Below are positions 27,786 to 36,845 of a DNA stretch of 64,000 bases, piece after piece. Source of the DNA: Candidatus Eisenbacteria bacterium (GTDB taxonomy: Bacteria > Eisenbacteria > RBG-16-71-46); assembly GCA_020847735.1 (NCBI GenBank), contig JADLBL010000015.1:186001-250000 (forward strand), in the 5' to 3' direction. Within the stretch, counting starts at the first letter, position 1; each line of letters opens with the position of its first letter. Both the position numbers and the translations under genes were made by a program. The notes beneath the pieces are model-generated. The model was not told the origin of the DNA. It made no database searches and saw only the letters and a list, made by a program, of their open reading frames with translations.

Positions 27786-29795
27786 TCACTGCGAAGAACT
27801 CGAATTGCCGCCGCCGGTGACGCCCTGGGGCGCGGCGATGCTGTAGGTGACGGGGATGTCCACGGTGACGGTGCGCCGACCGTAACGCTCGCTTCGGTTG
27901 GGACGGCCGTCGCTGAGCTGCACCCGCACGATCATCGGCCCGTCCACGAACGAAAGGCTCGGCGTGAAGTTGGGGTTCGGACCCTCGAAGTCCTCGCAGA
28001 TGCGCTGAGTCACCGGGGTCCCGCCCTGGTCCTGGATCAGGTCCACCGTGCGGACGAGCACGGGCAGGGTGTTGTTCTGCGGCCCACCGATGCGCTCCAC
28101 CGTCTTCGTCTCGTCGATCGGGTCGAGGTCGCTGCAGACGAGGTTGAAGAACTGGTTGACGCCGTGGATCACCGAGCGCGGTTTCGGCAGGAACGCCGCG
28201 GCCAGGGTGTCCACGGAGGGCGCGTGGTTGACGTAGAACACCATGACCTTCGATCGCGCCGCGATCTGGGCGGGAGTGCCGGTGCCGCCGTCCACCGCGT
28301 CGGCCACGTTCTCGGCGCCGCCCGCCTGCTGCAGCCGCCGGTCCACCGTGCCGTCGCCGTCCTCGGCCACGACGTACGCGTAGGCCTTGCCCGTGGCCGT
28401 CATGCCGGCGCGGTAGGAGATGCGCGGATCGTGGAACGACGAGGTGATGTCGAAGATCGGGAAGGTGTTGGTTTCGGTCGGCCGGACCGAGCCGCCGTCC
28501 GGCTTGGTGACCGTGACGTTCGCGCGGAAACCGATGGGCGAGCCGTTCGGGTTGGGGTCCACGGTCGTGACGATGCCGATCGGCTTGTTCGGATCGAGCC
28601 CGGACTTGACCAGGTAAGGCGAGTCGGGATCGTAGCCGCCCGCCGGCAGCAGCACCCAGGAGTTCAGGTGGACCGTGTCACCCTCCTGGTGGGCCCAGAC
28701 GCGGTCCTTGTAGAACTCGAAGAACGTCTTGCGGCGCGGGCGGCTCGCCGGCAGCACGTTCACGGAGTCCGCGCTGATCTGCGTGTTCGGGATCGTGAGC
28801 GTGGACCAGGTCACGTTCCTGTAGGTGTAAGCCTTGCCGTTCCCGTCCGTGTAACTCTGCCAGCCCTGGGCCGGATCGTTCAGGTCCGGGCCCGAGAACC
28901 AGCTCTCGGGTGCGAAGTTCATCTGGAAGTAGCGGGTGGCCTCTCCTCGCCAGCCCGACTGCCCGACCGCCCGAAGGGTGAATCGCTTCGTGCCCGGCGC
29001 GACGACGTCGGCGCCCACCCGGGTGTTGTAGGTGGCGACCTTCACGGTCGAGTCCACGATGTTCAGGCTCGGCTCGTCGAGCTTGTATCGGAAGCCCGTG
29101 ACGATCGTGCTCGGGATGGTGGGCTCGCCGTGCCACCGGAACGTCAGCCGCGAGACCGAGGGCACCGTGTCGCGCGGGAACGGACGGGTGATGTCGAAGG
29201 AATCCGTGATCGTGTAGGACCGCACCTGCGCCGTCACACCACCGCCCGGATTGAGGGTGTAGATGGTTCCGACGGCGACCGCCGAATCGATCACCGCCAG
29301 CGGCGGGAAACGGTCGTAGGCGCGGAACATGAACCGGGCGGGCGTCGGATCGGGACGGCCCTTGTTGTCCACGGAATAGATGTAGAAGGTGTGCTCGCGG
29401 ACCGGCACGTCCTCGGACGCGGAGAAGATGAAGACGCTGTCCGTGCGCGACGTGAAGCGGTAGTCCTGCGGCTTCGGTCCCGGCAGGCTCGGAATGCCGA
29501 GCCCGTCGCCCGGCGGCACCGGCAGTGTTTCGACGACGGCCCAGTAGAAGCCCGCCACAGCGCCGTCGAGGTCGGAGCCCGCCCAGTAGAGGTGGTAGCG
29601 GACCGGAACCTCTCCCGGCCGACCCGGGATCGGCGGACCGACGCCCGGCCGATCCGTGATGGTGTCCATCGGCGCGGCGGTGATCCAGGTTTCCGGTGCG
29701 ACGTTGTTATCCGAGTTGGGAGAGAGCGCCTTGCGGCAGCCGACACCCAGAAAGGCCAGAAAAAGGCAAAGAACAACCCCGACACGCAAGCGCAT
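27786..29795 (-). CDS. Lipoprotein with fibronectin-like repeats, function unknown
   Basis: The 669-residue product has a lipoprotein signal: VVLCLFLAFLGVGCRKALSP, with the Cys at about 20. The body is built of beta-rich modules: YHLYWAGSDLDGAVAGFYWA at about 70, EHTFYIYSVDNKG, RLTFRWHGEPTIPSTIVTGF at about 220, and RSVIHGVNQFFNLVCSDLDP near 570. The WxGxDxDG module matches the neighbouring lipoprotein. The tail is Gly- and Ser-rich. The ATG at 29795 has a G-run five bases upstream and a TTGACG/TAGCCT promoter just before it. It is the first gene of a three-gene operon ending at 24238. No enzymatic motif was recognised. Confidence 0.7.
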   Translation of the reverse strand: MRLRVGVVLCLFLAFLGVGCRKALSPNSDNNVAPETWITAAPMDTITDRPGVGPPIPGRPGEVPVRYHLYWAGSDLDGAVAGFYWAVVETLPVPPGDGLGIPSLPGPKPQDYRFTSRTDSVFIFSASEDVPVREHTFYIYSVDNKGRPDPTPARFMFRAYDRFPPLAVIDSAVAVGTIYTLNPGGGVTAQVRSYTITDSFDITRPFPRDTVPSVSRLTFRWHGEPTIPSTIVTGFRYKLDEPSLNIVDSTVKVATYNTRVGADVVAPGTKRFTLRAVGQSGWRGEATRYFQMNFAPESWFSGPDLNDPAQGWQSYTDGNGKAYTYRNVTWSTLTIPNTQISADSVNVLPASRPRRKTFFEFYKDRVWAHQEGDTVHLNSWVLLPAGGYDPDSPYLVKSGLDPNKPIGIVTTVDPNPNGSPIGFRANVTVTKPDGGSVRPTETNTFPIFDITSSFHDPRISYRAGMTATGKAYAYVVAEDGDGTVDRRLQQAGGAENVADAVDGGTGTPAQIAARSKVMVFYVNHAPSVDTLAAAFLPKPRSVIHGVNQFFNLVCSDLDPIDETKTVERIGGPQNNTLPVLVRTVDLIQDQGGTPVTQRICEDFEGPNPNFTPSLSFVDGPMIVRVQLSDGRPNRSERYGRRTVTVDIPVTYSIAAPQGVTGGGNSSSSQ

Positions 29796-29841
29796 TCGCG
29801 CCCCCCAGCACGCCCAGTCAGTTGGAAGGGAAGTGACGGGC

Positions 29842-29870
29842 AGGCTAGAACGCCGTCCGCACCTCGTCAA
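29842..29870 (-). promoter_or_regulatory. Promoter for the lipoprotein operon
   Basis: On the minus strand TTGACG (29870-29865), a 17-base spacer and TAGCCT (29847-29842) precede the lipoprotein ATG by about 47 bases. The -10 hexamer is the same as that of the promoter at 34827-34855. The surrounding 29796-30139 interval otherwise holds only the terminator at 30080-30117; nothing else is seen in it. Confidence 0.6.
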
Positions 29871-30079
29871 GCGCAAATGGCTTGGAATGCCGTGACTTGG
29901 CCCCGGAGTCCACCGGCTGCCGGGCATGGGCGTCGGAATGCCCGTCAGGCTCCGGGAAGCCAGCCGCCCGAAGCGGTTGCCGGAGGTCAGAGTGGAAGGC
30001 CGGGGAGGCGACGCCCGACTCGGCGGCACGGACCCGGGAGGCTGTCCCGTCCTGGTCGTGGATCGGGGTCATGTCGGTC

Positions 30080-30117
30080 AAAAAAAGCACGGGCGGGGAT
30101 CGCTCCCCGCCCGTGCT
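30080..30117 (-). terminator. Intrinsic terminator of the large surface-protein gene
   Basis: A perfect 14-bp stem (30086-30099 with 30104-30117) with a TCGC loop is followed on the minus strand by a run of at least six T. It lies 23 bases beyond the stop and is the best terminator in the window. Confidence 0.93.
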
Positions 30118-30139
30118 CTTACTGCCTAGCTGCCGAGGC

Positions 30140-33100
30140 TTACCGCAACACGACCACGCGGCCGTTGATGGCGGCACCCTTCGTCGCGTACTCGATGCGA
30201 GCGAAGTAGACGCCACGCGCCACCTGGCTGCCACTGTCGTCCGCGCCGTCCCACGCCAGGTCGTACTCACCCGCGTTGAACGAACGGTCGGCCAGCGTGC
30301 GGACCAGACGGCCGGTCACGTCGTACACGCGAATGCGGACGCGATCGGCGTTGGCGAGGCCGAAGTGGATCCGCGCATTACCCGCACGCATGACGCTGTT
30401 GCCAACCTTCATGAAGTTGGCGAACGCCGCACCGTGAGAGTTCTGCGGGACGTCCAGGGTCGCCGGCGGAGACGTCGTCGTGACCTGGCACTGGGCCGCG
30501 AACAGCTTGTTGTACATGTTCCAGTAGTACGCGAGGCGGCCACCGGCCGTCTCACAGTAGCGGCTCCACATGTGCTCGATGTCCCATCCTTCCGTGTAGG
30601 CAACCCACGGACGGGTCGGATCGGTCGGCTTGTGAACCGCAGCCACGTACGGACCGTTGACACCAACGTTCTCGTAGTACATCGCCTCCTGAGACTCGGC
30701 GACGGCGGGATTGCGGTTGAACAGGTCGTTCGAGAACGTGCAGGAGTTGCCGACACCGTAGACGTCGCCGTTCGTCGTGATGACGTTCGTCGAAATCAGG
30801 TCGGCGCAGTCCGCCGTGTTGTTCGAGACCGCCTGGTACGACGGGTTCCGCAGAAGGACGCCGAGCTTCGTCGACACGAACAGATTGTGCGACGCGTTCT
30901 GGCCGTTCAGCAGATCCTCGTCCTGCACGAAGCCGTCGCCGCCGATGAAGATGCCGCGCGGCTGGGCCGTGCTGCCCAGGTCGTTGCCCGTCAGGAAGTC
31001 GTTGAGGATGCCAATGTCATCCTGCGACTTGTTGAAGAACGGGCCCGTGAGACCGGAGTTCAGGTCGCCGGTCAGGATCGTCAGCATGCGGTAGAACTTG
31101 CGCAGCATTTCCGGCGTCGGACCCGTCATCGCCGACTTGCCCGCCGTGAAGCCCATGGAGGCGCGGTTCGCGAGACGGCTGCCGAGGCTGATGCCGCCGG
31201 AGGCGCCGGATTCCGACGCCTTCACGCCATACATGTCCCACGAGGTGCCGGGCTGCTGGTTGCCGTACGTCGGGTAGTTGGCGAGATCCGCAAGCGCCAC
31301 ACCCGGAATCGCCGGCGCGTGCCAGCCGTTGTGGACACCGTACTTGGCCGGAGCCGTGCCGCCGAGCGAGTCCATGATGGACACGAAGATGCGCTCGTTG
31401 CCGCGACGATCGTTCCAGTCCACGTACAGCATGCACGCCATGCCCGATCCGCCGAACGCCACGTCCTTCCAGCGATCCGGCAGGACGGCGAACTGCTGCC
31501 AGCGGTGTCCGTCCGTGCTTCCTTCACCCGACGTGAACGTCGACGTGGTGTCGGGGCACATGGCGTACGCGTTGAGCGAGTCCGCACGAGCCGACTTGCG
31601 CCAGAAGTACTGGACCTGCGAACCCGCGGTCAGCAGGCCGTCCGGGATGATCTTGGTGAACTCCTTCGTGGTGGCCGAGCCGTTCCAGCCCGTACGGGAC
31701 TGCGGAACCGTGGTCAGCCACGCCGGGATCGTACCGTCGCAACGGACGTTGTTCAGCGACGACGAGCTCGACGCGGTCTGCGCCGTGTCCACCATGAAGC
31801 AGACGAACTTGTCCTTGCCGAGGACGGAGTAGTGCGAGTCGTCCTCGTGCAGGATGTTCGCCCACGAGCCGGCCGCCAGGCCGGTACCCGCCTTGCCGGC
31901 CACCGGGAAGATGTTGAGTTCCGCGGTGTCGCAGCGCGCCGAGTTCCAGCTCAGGTAGTCCCACACGCCGCCCGGGTGGGCGCCGGCGGACGCGAACGGT
32001 CCGGGGTTGGAGATGAACTGGCCCCAGAACGAGTTGTCGCCGGAGACGACCAGGTTCGCCTGGTTGTTCGGCACCTGCAGCAGGTGCGTACCCATCGAGG
32101 CCGTCGGCGGGAAGGTGCGGCCGCCGGGGGTCGCGATCTGGTAGTTGCCCGGACCCGGAAGGATGCGGAACACCATGTCCACCCGCGTCGTGTTGCCGAG
32201 CACCGTGTCCACGGAGCCGGAAACGTTCGACGCCGCGATGATCACGGAGTCCGCGAGGATGTCGAAACGCTGCTGGTTGCCCGTGGCCTGCGCGTTGTTC
32301 AGCACGCCCTTGATGAGGGCGGCCGCCGTGTCGAAGGCCGCCGAGTTCGGCAGCTGGGGCGTCTCGTTGGCCGGGAAGGCATCGCCCGGCAGCATCCAGA
32401 TGGCCGAGCTGATGGCGCCCGGCGTGATCGCGTTGGACGCGCTCGCCTGCACCGGACCGGCCACGTCGGCGAACGCCATCGAGATGTTGTCGAAGTAGAC
32501 GCCGTCGTTGTCGTTGCAGCCCAGCGTCACGCCGAAGCGGAAGCACGCCTGGTAGATGCTGACCAGGACGCGCATCGAGTCCGGCACGTTGTAGGCGTTG
32601 TCGACGTCCGGAATGCCGATGTCGTTGCCGAGGCCGTAGAAGTCACCGTAGCACTGGGGATCCGGGTTGTAGACCAGGAAGCCCGGCGTAATCGGATCGC
32701 TCCACACCAGGGCGCCGTTGTTCGGCTGCGCGACCGGCCAGACCATCAGGCCAGGCTGGTAGCCGACACCCGTGAAGGGCAGGTTCAGCTGGCCGGCGTA
32801 AATGTCGAACAGCAGCAGGATGTCGTCCGTCGCGGTGACGATCGACTCCGTCAGGCCGTTCGCATTGACGGCGTTGCCGCCGCTGCGGTCCACGGTCATG
32901 TTGATCGTCGGCGAGATCGCGCCCGGGAAGCCTTCGCGATCCGACAGGTAGCGCGGATCGTTCATGGCTTCGAACACGTCGTAGTTACCCGCCATCAGCA
33001 CGTTGCCGCGAATGTCGCAGATACGCGCCGGCGAGTCCCACGCGCCGCACAGCTCGGAGTAGTTGATGCCACCCTCGAGGTTGCCGAGGTGGAAGTGGAT

Positions 33101-34492
33101 CGAGGGCGGCTTGCCCGTCGACTTCCAGTTGTTGAGCGGGCTCGCGCCAGGACGGTTGTCGATGGCGTTGACTCCGCTCTGCTCCGCGCCTTCGAAGTCG
33201 CCGATGTTGTTGCCGTTCACGATGACGTTGTCGATCATCGCGGCGCCGCGCGTGGCCGAGCTGAAGCCACCGCCACCATCGTCGTCCGAGAAGCCGCGGT
33301 TGGTCTTGACGCGGAACACGATACGCACCGCGCCACCCGAGACCGCGCGGATCGCGTCCACGCCCGCCGCAGGCAGGGTGAGCGCGGCGGTCGGCGTCGC
33401 ATCCGCCGTGTCGGCCGGGACGTTGCCGGCGACCGACATGAGGCAGTAGTAGGGCGAGCCGTCGAAGATGCGCAGCACTTCCGAGAACCACCGGCGCTGC
33501 ACGTCGTAGACCGCGCCCACCGTACCGTCCGAGTAGGTGCAGCTGGCCTCGTTCACCGGCGCACCGACGTACACGGAGAACGAATCGATCGGCGCCGCCG
33601 TACCGGCCGCGCTGCTCGAGATGAAGTTGCCGGCGACCACGTTCAGCGGGTCACCGTGGAACCAGCCCGTGCGCGTCGAGGCCGCCGTGCCGACGCCCGT
33701 GGACATGCGCGTGCGATAGAGGAACGAGATGTTCAGCGGCTGGCCCGCGGGCGCGTTGACGTCGCGGTACAGCATCTGGTCCCACTGGTTCGCATAGCCG
33801 GGGTAACGGCGCGAACCGCCGACGACGCGTTCGACCGCGGCCTGGTTGAAGGGCTGCCCGGTCACGGCGTCGAGGACGGAGTTGTCGTTCAGCTGGCGCA
33901 GACCGCACCAGGCCGAACGCGAACCCGACAGAGGAGTCCAGGTGACACCCGAGCCGCCGGCCTGGCCGGCACCGCCGTCACCGTGCCACACGCCCACGAC
34001 ACCGAACGTGCGCTTGCCGCCCGAGCCCTGGTTGATGACGTAGTTGGCGATGTTGCCGATGTCCACCGCCCACCACGGGCGCTGGTCGTCGGGGTACACG
34101 AAGCCGCCCGTCGTGTTGTACAGGCGCTTGATCGGCCACCAGCCGGCGAGCGAGTCACCGACGCCGTGCGAGGCCAGGATGGACAGGTTGTCCCAGTCCC
34201 AGGTCGCGTTGTTCGGGTCGGGCGTGCCGGGACGGCGCGTTCCGGACCAGATGTTCCAGTAGTTGTTGCTGGCGTTCCAGTGGTCCGTCTGCGAGTAGCC
34301 GACGTACACCGTGTCGGGGTCCGGTCCGGCCGAAACGCGCAGGCGCTGCTTGGCGGCGTTCGCCAGTTCGCGGACCATCTTTCCGTTCTTCACGATGGCA
34401 ACCGGGTCGTCCGAGGTCTGGGCGAGCACTCCGGTGGCCATCATCGCGGCTGCTCCAAAGAGGAGAAGGGCCGCGACGAACGACTTCTTCAT
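30140..34492 (-). CDS. Very large secreted protein with C-terminal FlgD/T9SS-like domain
   Basis: The 1450-residue protein has a signal peptide (about 1-24, MKKSFVAALLLFGAAAMMAT, cut near VLAQTS). The long middle part is rich in Asn, Gly, Ser and aromatic residues. Beta-rich blocks include SGWWPIKRLYNTT-like and SFSVYVGAPVNEASCTYSDG segments, and a DDDGGGGFSS loop that may bind calcium. The last 85 residues hold VRIRVYDVTGRLVRTLADRS and end in GRVVVLR, the C-terminal sorting-like domain. No protease or glycosidase signature was identified. The ATG at 34492 follows GGAGG. It is a single-gene unit with its own promoter (34827-34855), a leader of about 330 bases and a strong terminator. Codon choice is less GC-extreme than in neighbours, which could mean high expression. 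Confidence 0.75.
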   Translation of the reverse strand: MKKSFVAALLLFGAAAMMATGVLAQTSDDPVAIVKNGKMVRELANAAKQRLRVSAGPDPDTVYVGYSQTDHWNASNNYWNIWSGTRRPGTPDPNNATWDWDNLSILASHGVGDSLAGWWPIKRLYNTTGGFVYPDDQRPWWAVDIGNIANYVINQGSGGKRTFGVVGVWHGDGGAGQAGGSGVTWTPLSGSRSAWCGLRQLNDNSVLDAVTGQPFNQAAVERVVGGSRRYPGYANQWDQMLYRDVNAPAGQPLNISFLYRTRMSTGVGTAASTRTGWFHGDPLNVVAGNFISSSAAGTAAPIDSFSVYVGAPVNEASCTYSDGTVGAVYDVQRRWFSEVLRIFDGSPYYCLMSVAGNVPADTADATPTAALTLPAAGVDAIRAVSGGAVRIVFRVKTNRGFSDDDGGGGFSSATRGAAMIDNVIVNGNNIGDFEGAEQSGVNAIDNRPGASPLNNWKSTGKPPSIHFHLGNLEGGINYSELCGAWDSPARICDIRGNVLMAGNYDVFEAMNDPRYLSDREGFPGAISPTINMTVDRSGGNAVNANGLTESIVTATDDILLLFDIYAGQLNLPFTGVGYQPGLMVWPVAQPNNGALVWSDPITPGFLVYNPDPQCYGDFYGLGNDIGIPDVDNAYNVPDSMRVLVSIYQACFRFGVTLGCNDNDGVYFDNISMAFADVAGPVQASASNAITPGAISSAIWMLPGDAFPANETPQLPNSAAFDTAAALIKGVLNNAQATGNQQRFDILADSVIIAASNVSGSVDTVLGNTTRVDMVFRILPGPGNYQIATPGGRTFPPTASMGTHLLQVPNNQANLVVSGDNSFWGQFISNPGPFASAGAHPGGVWDYLSWNSARCDTAELNIFPVAGKAGTGLAAGSWANILHEDDSHYSVLGKDKFVCFMVDTAQTASSSSSLNNVRCDGTIPAWLTTVPQSRTGWNGSATTKEFTKIIPDGLLTAGSQVQYFWRKSARADSLNAYAMCPDTTSTFTSGEGSTDGHRWQQFAVLPDRWKDVAFGGSGMACMLYVDWNDRRGNERIFVSIMDSLGGTAPAKYGVHNGWHAPAIPGVALADLANYPTYGNQQPGTSWDMYGVKASESGASGGISLGSRLANRASMGFTAGKSAMTGPTPEMLRKFYRMLTILTGDLNSGLTGPFFNKSQDDIGILNDFLTGNDLGSTAQPRGIFIGGDGFVQDEDLLNGQNASHNLFVSTKLGVLLRNPSYQAVSNNTADCADLISTNVITTNGDVYGVGNSCTFSNDLFNRNPAVAESQEAMYYENVGVNGPYVAAVHKPTDPTRPWVAYTEGWDIEHMWSRYCETAGGRLAYYWNMYNKLFAAQCQVTTTSPPATLDVPQNSHGAAFANFMKVGNSVMRAGNARIHFGLANADRVRIRVYDVTGRLVRTLADRSFNAGEYDLAWDGADDSGSQVARGVYFARIEYATKGAAINGRVVVLR

Positions 34493-34826
34493 AGGACTAC
34501 CTCCATCGTCGCAATGCATGGGCAATGCGAAGTCTTCCAGGTACAGATTGCGAGCGAGGTGTCGCAAGAAACGAAGCGCCGACGGACCGCGTGCCCTGCA
34601 CGATCGCTCCGGCGGTCGGCTTCACTCGTGTCCCAATCCCCCCTTTCCGCTGTCCCGGCTCGGCCCTTAGGCAGTTCGGGCCGCGCGAGACACATGGTGT
34701 GCGAGATCTCTGTCGTGAGTTGCCGACGACGCGCGGCCGCTGCCAGCCATCGCGCTTCGCGCAACTGCGGAACTCGAGGTGCAAGTGAGGGGTAACTCGG
34801 TCAGTCAGCGCCCCAACACGCAACAA
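34493..34826 (-). promoter_or_regulatory. Long 5' leader of the surface-protein gene
   Basis: About 330 bases lie between the predicted start of transcription and the ATG at 34492. No gene is seen in it. It can form a hairpin with outer stem 34578-34583/34615-34620 and an inner 3-bp stem (34588-34590/34612-34614). It did not match the conserved core of any riboswitch class known to me. Confidence 0.4.
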
Positions 34827-34855
34827 AGGCTAGGCGTGGTTCAGGGCTCTGTCAA
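34827..34855 (-). promoter_or_regulatory. Promoter of the large surface-protein gene
   Basis: On the minus strand TTGACA (34855-34850), a 17-base spacer and TAGCCT (34832-34827). An A-run (34866-34860) lies just upstream like an UP element. The box overlaps the last codons and stop of larC. The 15 bases ending at the -35 box are identical to those at the HU promoter. Confidence 0.6.
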
Positions 34856-36084
34856 TCCGTTTTTTTGCTGGGACTTGGCACGGCGCTCGCGTTCTCGGCG
34901 CCGTCGCCCGGGCGGTCAGCCCGCCAGGCCGCGACGGCCAGCTCGGCGATTTCGCCGATCGGCCTGCCGGTGAGCATGGACAGGGCCCGCACCGACTCGA
35001 ACTCAGGCTGGGCGCGCTCGGAGCCATCCGGAAGCGTCGCGACCTTGAGTTCGACCTCACCCAGCGTCGTCCCGACCCGCACGAGCTTCCGGGGCAACTC
35101 GAGCCTGGTCTCGATCCGGGCGCGCACTCCCAGGGTCGGTGAGTGCTGTTGCACGAGCTGCGCAAGTCGCTCCGCATCATGCACTTCAGAGATGACGACG
35201 AGCAGGTTGCCAGGCCTTCCCTTCTTCATGATCACCGGCGCGAGCATCGCATCCAGCGCCCCGGCGGCAAGCAGTCGGGAGTTCAGGTCGGCGAGCACCT
35301 GAGGCGTCGCGTCGTCGAGCGAAGTTTCGAGCACCGCCACCTCGCGCCGGGCCGGCCCGGAACCGGAGGCCTCCCCGATCAGCAGCCGCAGGACGTTCGC
35401 GTGCTCCGGAAAGTCTCGCGAGCCCGCGCCGATCCCGCTCGCAAGCAGTCGGTAGTCAGGCGGGCCCGACCAGTCGGCGACCAGCTCCGCCAGCAGCGCC
35501 GCTCCCGTGGGCGTGACCAGCTCGGCTTCGACCGGGCCGAGCCGAACCGGCACTCCTTTCAGCAGTTGCACGGTGGCTGGAGCCGGCACGGGGATGCGTC
35601 CGTGTTCGCTCATCACCGTGCCGCCTCCGAGAGGAAGGGTCGAGGCGTAGACCTGTTCGATGCCGAGGTCGACCAGCCCGAGCAGCGCGCCCGCGATGTC
35701 CACGATCGCGTCCACCGCGCCCACCTCGTGAAAGTGCACCTTTTGAACGGTGGTGCCATGGACCTGCGCTTCGGCCTCCGCGAGCCGGCGGAACACCGCC
35801 CGAGCGCGTTCGGTCACTCCGACCGGCAGGTCCGCGGCGGCCAGGATGGCCTCGATGTGGTGCAGGTGGCGATGGGCCTTCTGCGCGGCCGGCCGCACCT
35901 CCACCTGCCGCGCCGCGAAGGCGCCCCTGCGCACGGTCCGGACCTCGATGTCCACGTCCGGCAGGTGCAGCCTCCCCGGCAGACCCGTGAGCGCCTCGGC
36001 GGGCCAGCCGGCCGAAACCAGCGCCGCGAGCGTCATATCGCCGCTCACGCCCGAGAAGCAGTCGAAGTAGGCGATCCGGGACAC
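34852..36084 (-). CDS. larC: LarC, nickel-pincer nucleotide cofactor biosynthesis (nickel insertase)
   Basis: This 410-residue protein matches LarC (DUF111): an IAYFDCFSGVSGDMTLAALV start, HRHLHHIEAILAAADLP with its histidine cluster, KVHFHEVGAVDAIVDIAGAL, STLPLGGGTVMSEHGRIPVP, and MKKGRPGNLLVVISEV in the C-terminal half. In characterised systems LarC inserts nickel into the pincer nucleotide in a CTP-dependent step. Here both halves are in one frame, with no frameshift as seen in some lactobacilli. The GTG start at 36084 has GGAGG eight bases upstream and lies two bases after the larB stop. No larE or larA gene is present in the window; the cofactor user must lie elsewhere. Confidence 0.92.
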   Translation of the reverse strand: MSRIAYFDCFSGVSGDMTLAALVSAGWPAEALTGLPGRLHLPDVDIEVRTVRRGAFAARQVEVRPAAQKAHRHLHHIEAILAAADLPVGVTERARAVFRRLAEAEAQVHGTTVQKVHFHEVGAVDAIVDIAGALLGLVDLGIEQVYASTLPLGGGTVMSEHGRIPVPAPATVQLLKGVPVRLGPVEAELVTPTGAALLAELVADWSGPPDYRLLASGIGAGSRDFPEHANVLRLLIGEASGSGPARREVAVLETSLDDATPQVLADLNSRLLAAGALDAMLAPVIMKKGRPGNLLVVISEVHDAERLAQLVQQHSPTLGVRARIETRLELPRKLVRVGTTLGEVELKVATLPDGSERAQPEFESVRALSMLTGRPIGEIAELAVAAWRADRPGDGAENASAVPSPSKKTD

Positions 36085-36086
36085 GT

Positions 36087-36845
36087 TCAGGTCCTCCGCG
36101 GCGAGTTGATGAGGTGTGCGGCGTAACCCGCTCCGAAGCCGTTGTCCACATTCACCACGGTGATCCCGGCGGCGCACGAGTTGAGCATCGCGAGCAGCGG
36201 CGCAAGCCCTTCGAAGTGCGCACCGTAGCCGACGCTCGTCGGCACCGCCACGAGCGGCCGGTCCACCAGGCCACCGACGACGCTCGGCAGGGCGCCCTCC
36301 AGGCCGGCGACGACGACGAGCACGCGCGCGCCGCGCAGCCGCTCGTGGTGGGCCAGCAACCGGTGCAGCCCGGCCACGCCGACGTCGGCGATCAACTCGG
36401 CGCGGCTACCCATGGTGCGCGCGGTGACGAGCGCCTCCTCGGCCACCGGCAGGTCGGCCGTGCCGGCGCACACCACCAGCACCATGCCTCGCCCGGCTCC
36501 GCGAGCCGCGCGCCGCCTCAGCACCACGCATCGTGCCCGCTCGTGAACTTCGGCCCGTGGAAACGCGGCGAGCAGCGCCGCGCGAGCCTCGGGCTCGACG
36601 CGCGTCGCCAGGACGAGCCCATGCCGGGCGAAGAGCCGCCGGGCGATCCCCACGACCTGCGCGGGGCTCTTGCCCTGCCCGAGGATCACCTCGGGGAAGC
36701 CGGTTCGCAGGGCCCGCTGGTGGTCGAGGGTCGCGAACTCGAGCCGCTCCGCGGGAGCCGCGGTGATGCGCCGCGCGGCCTCGGACTCGCTCACGCTGCC
36801 GCGCCGAACCCCCCGCAGCAGGGCCCGCAGCTCAGCCGGCCGCAT
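36087..36845 (-). CDS. larB: LarB, pyridinium-3,5-biscarboxylate mononucleotide synthase
   Basis: The 252-residue protein has the LarB form of the PurE-like (AIR carboxylase) fold: FPEVILGQGKSPAQVVGIAR in the N-terminal region, MVLVVCAGTADLPVAEEALV, ELIADVGVAGLHRLLAHHER, VVVAGLEGALPSVVGGLVD and VPTSVGYGAHFEGLAPLLAM. In known pathways LarB carboxylates and hydrolyses nicotinic acid adenine dinucleotide as the first step of nickel-pincer cofactor synthesis. The ATG at 36845 lies within the end of the dus gene (overlap of 14 bases). It is followed by larC after two bases. The upstream order is S41-like gene, HAD, dus, larB, larC, apparently one transcript. Confidence 0.92.
   Translation of the reverse strand: MRPAELRALLRGVRRGSVSESEAARRITAAPAERLEFATLDHQRALRTGFPEVILGQGKSPAQVVGIARRLFARHGLVLATRVEPEARAALLAAFPRAEVHERARCVVLRRRAARGAGRGMVLVVCAGTADLPVAEEALVTARTMGSRAELIADVGVAGLHRLLAHHERLRGARVLVVVAGLEGALPSVVGGLVDRPLVAVPTSVGYGAHFEGLAPLLAMLNSCAAGITVVNVDNGFGAGYAAHLINSPRRT

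Noticed and set aside
29882-34795. Plus-strand open frame of 1637 codons
   Set aside because: It is antisense to the large surface-protein gene and shows Arg/Val/His-rich shadow composition with no motif.
34493-34826. Possible known riboswitch in the surface-protein leader
   Set aside because: I checked by eye for TPP, cobalamin, c-di-GMP and SAM core sequences and saw none; it is kept only as a structured leader.
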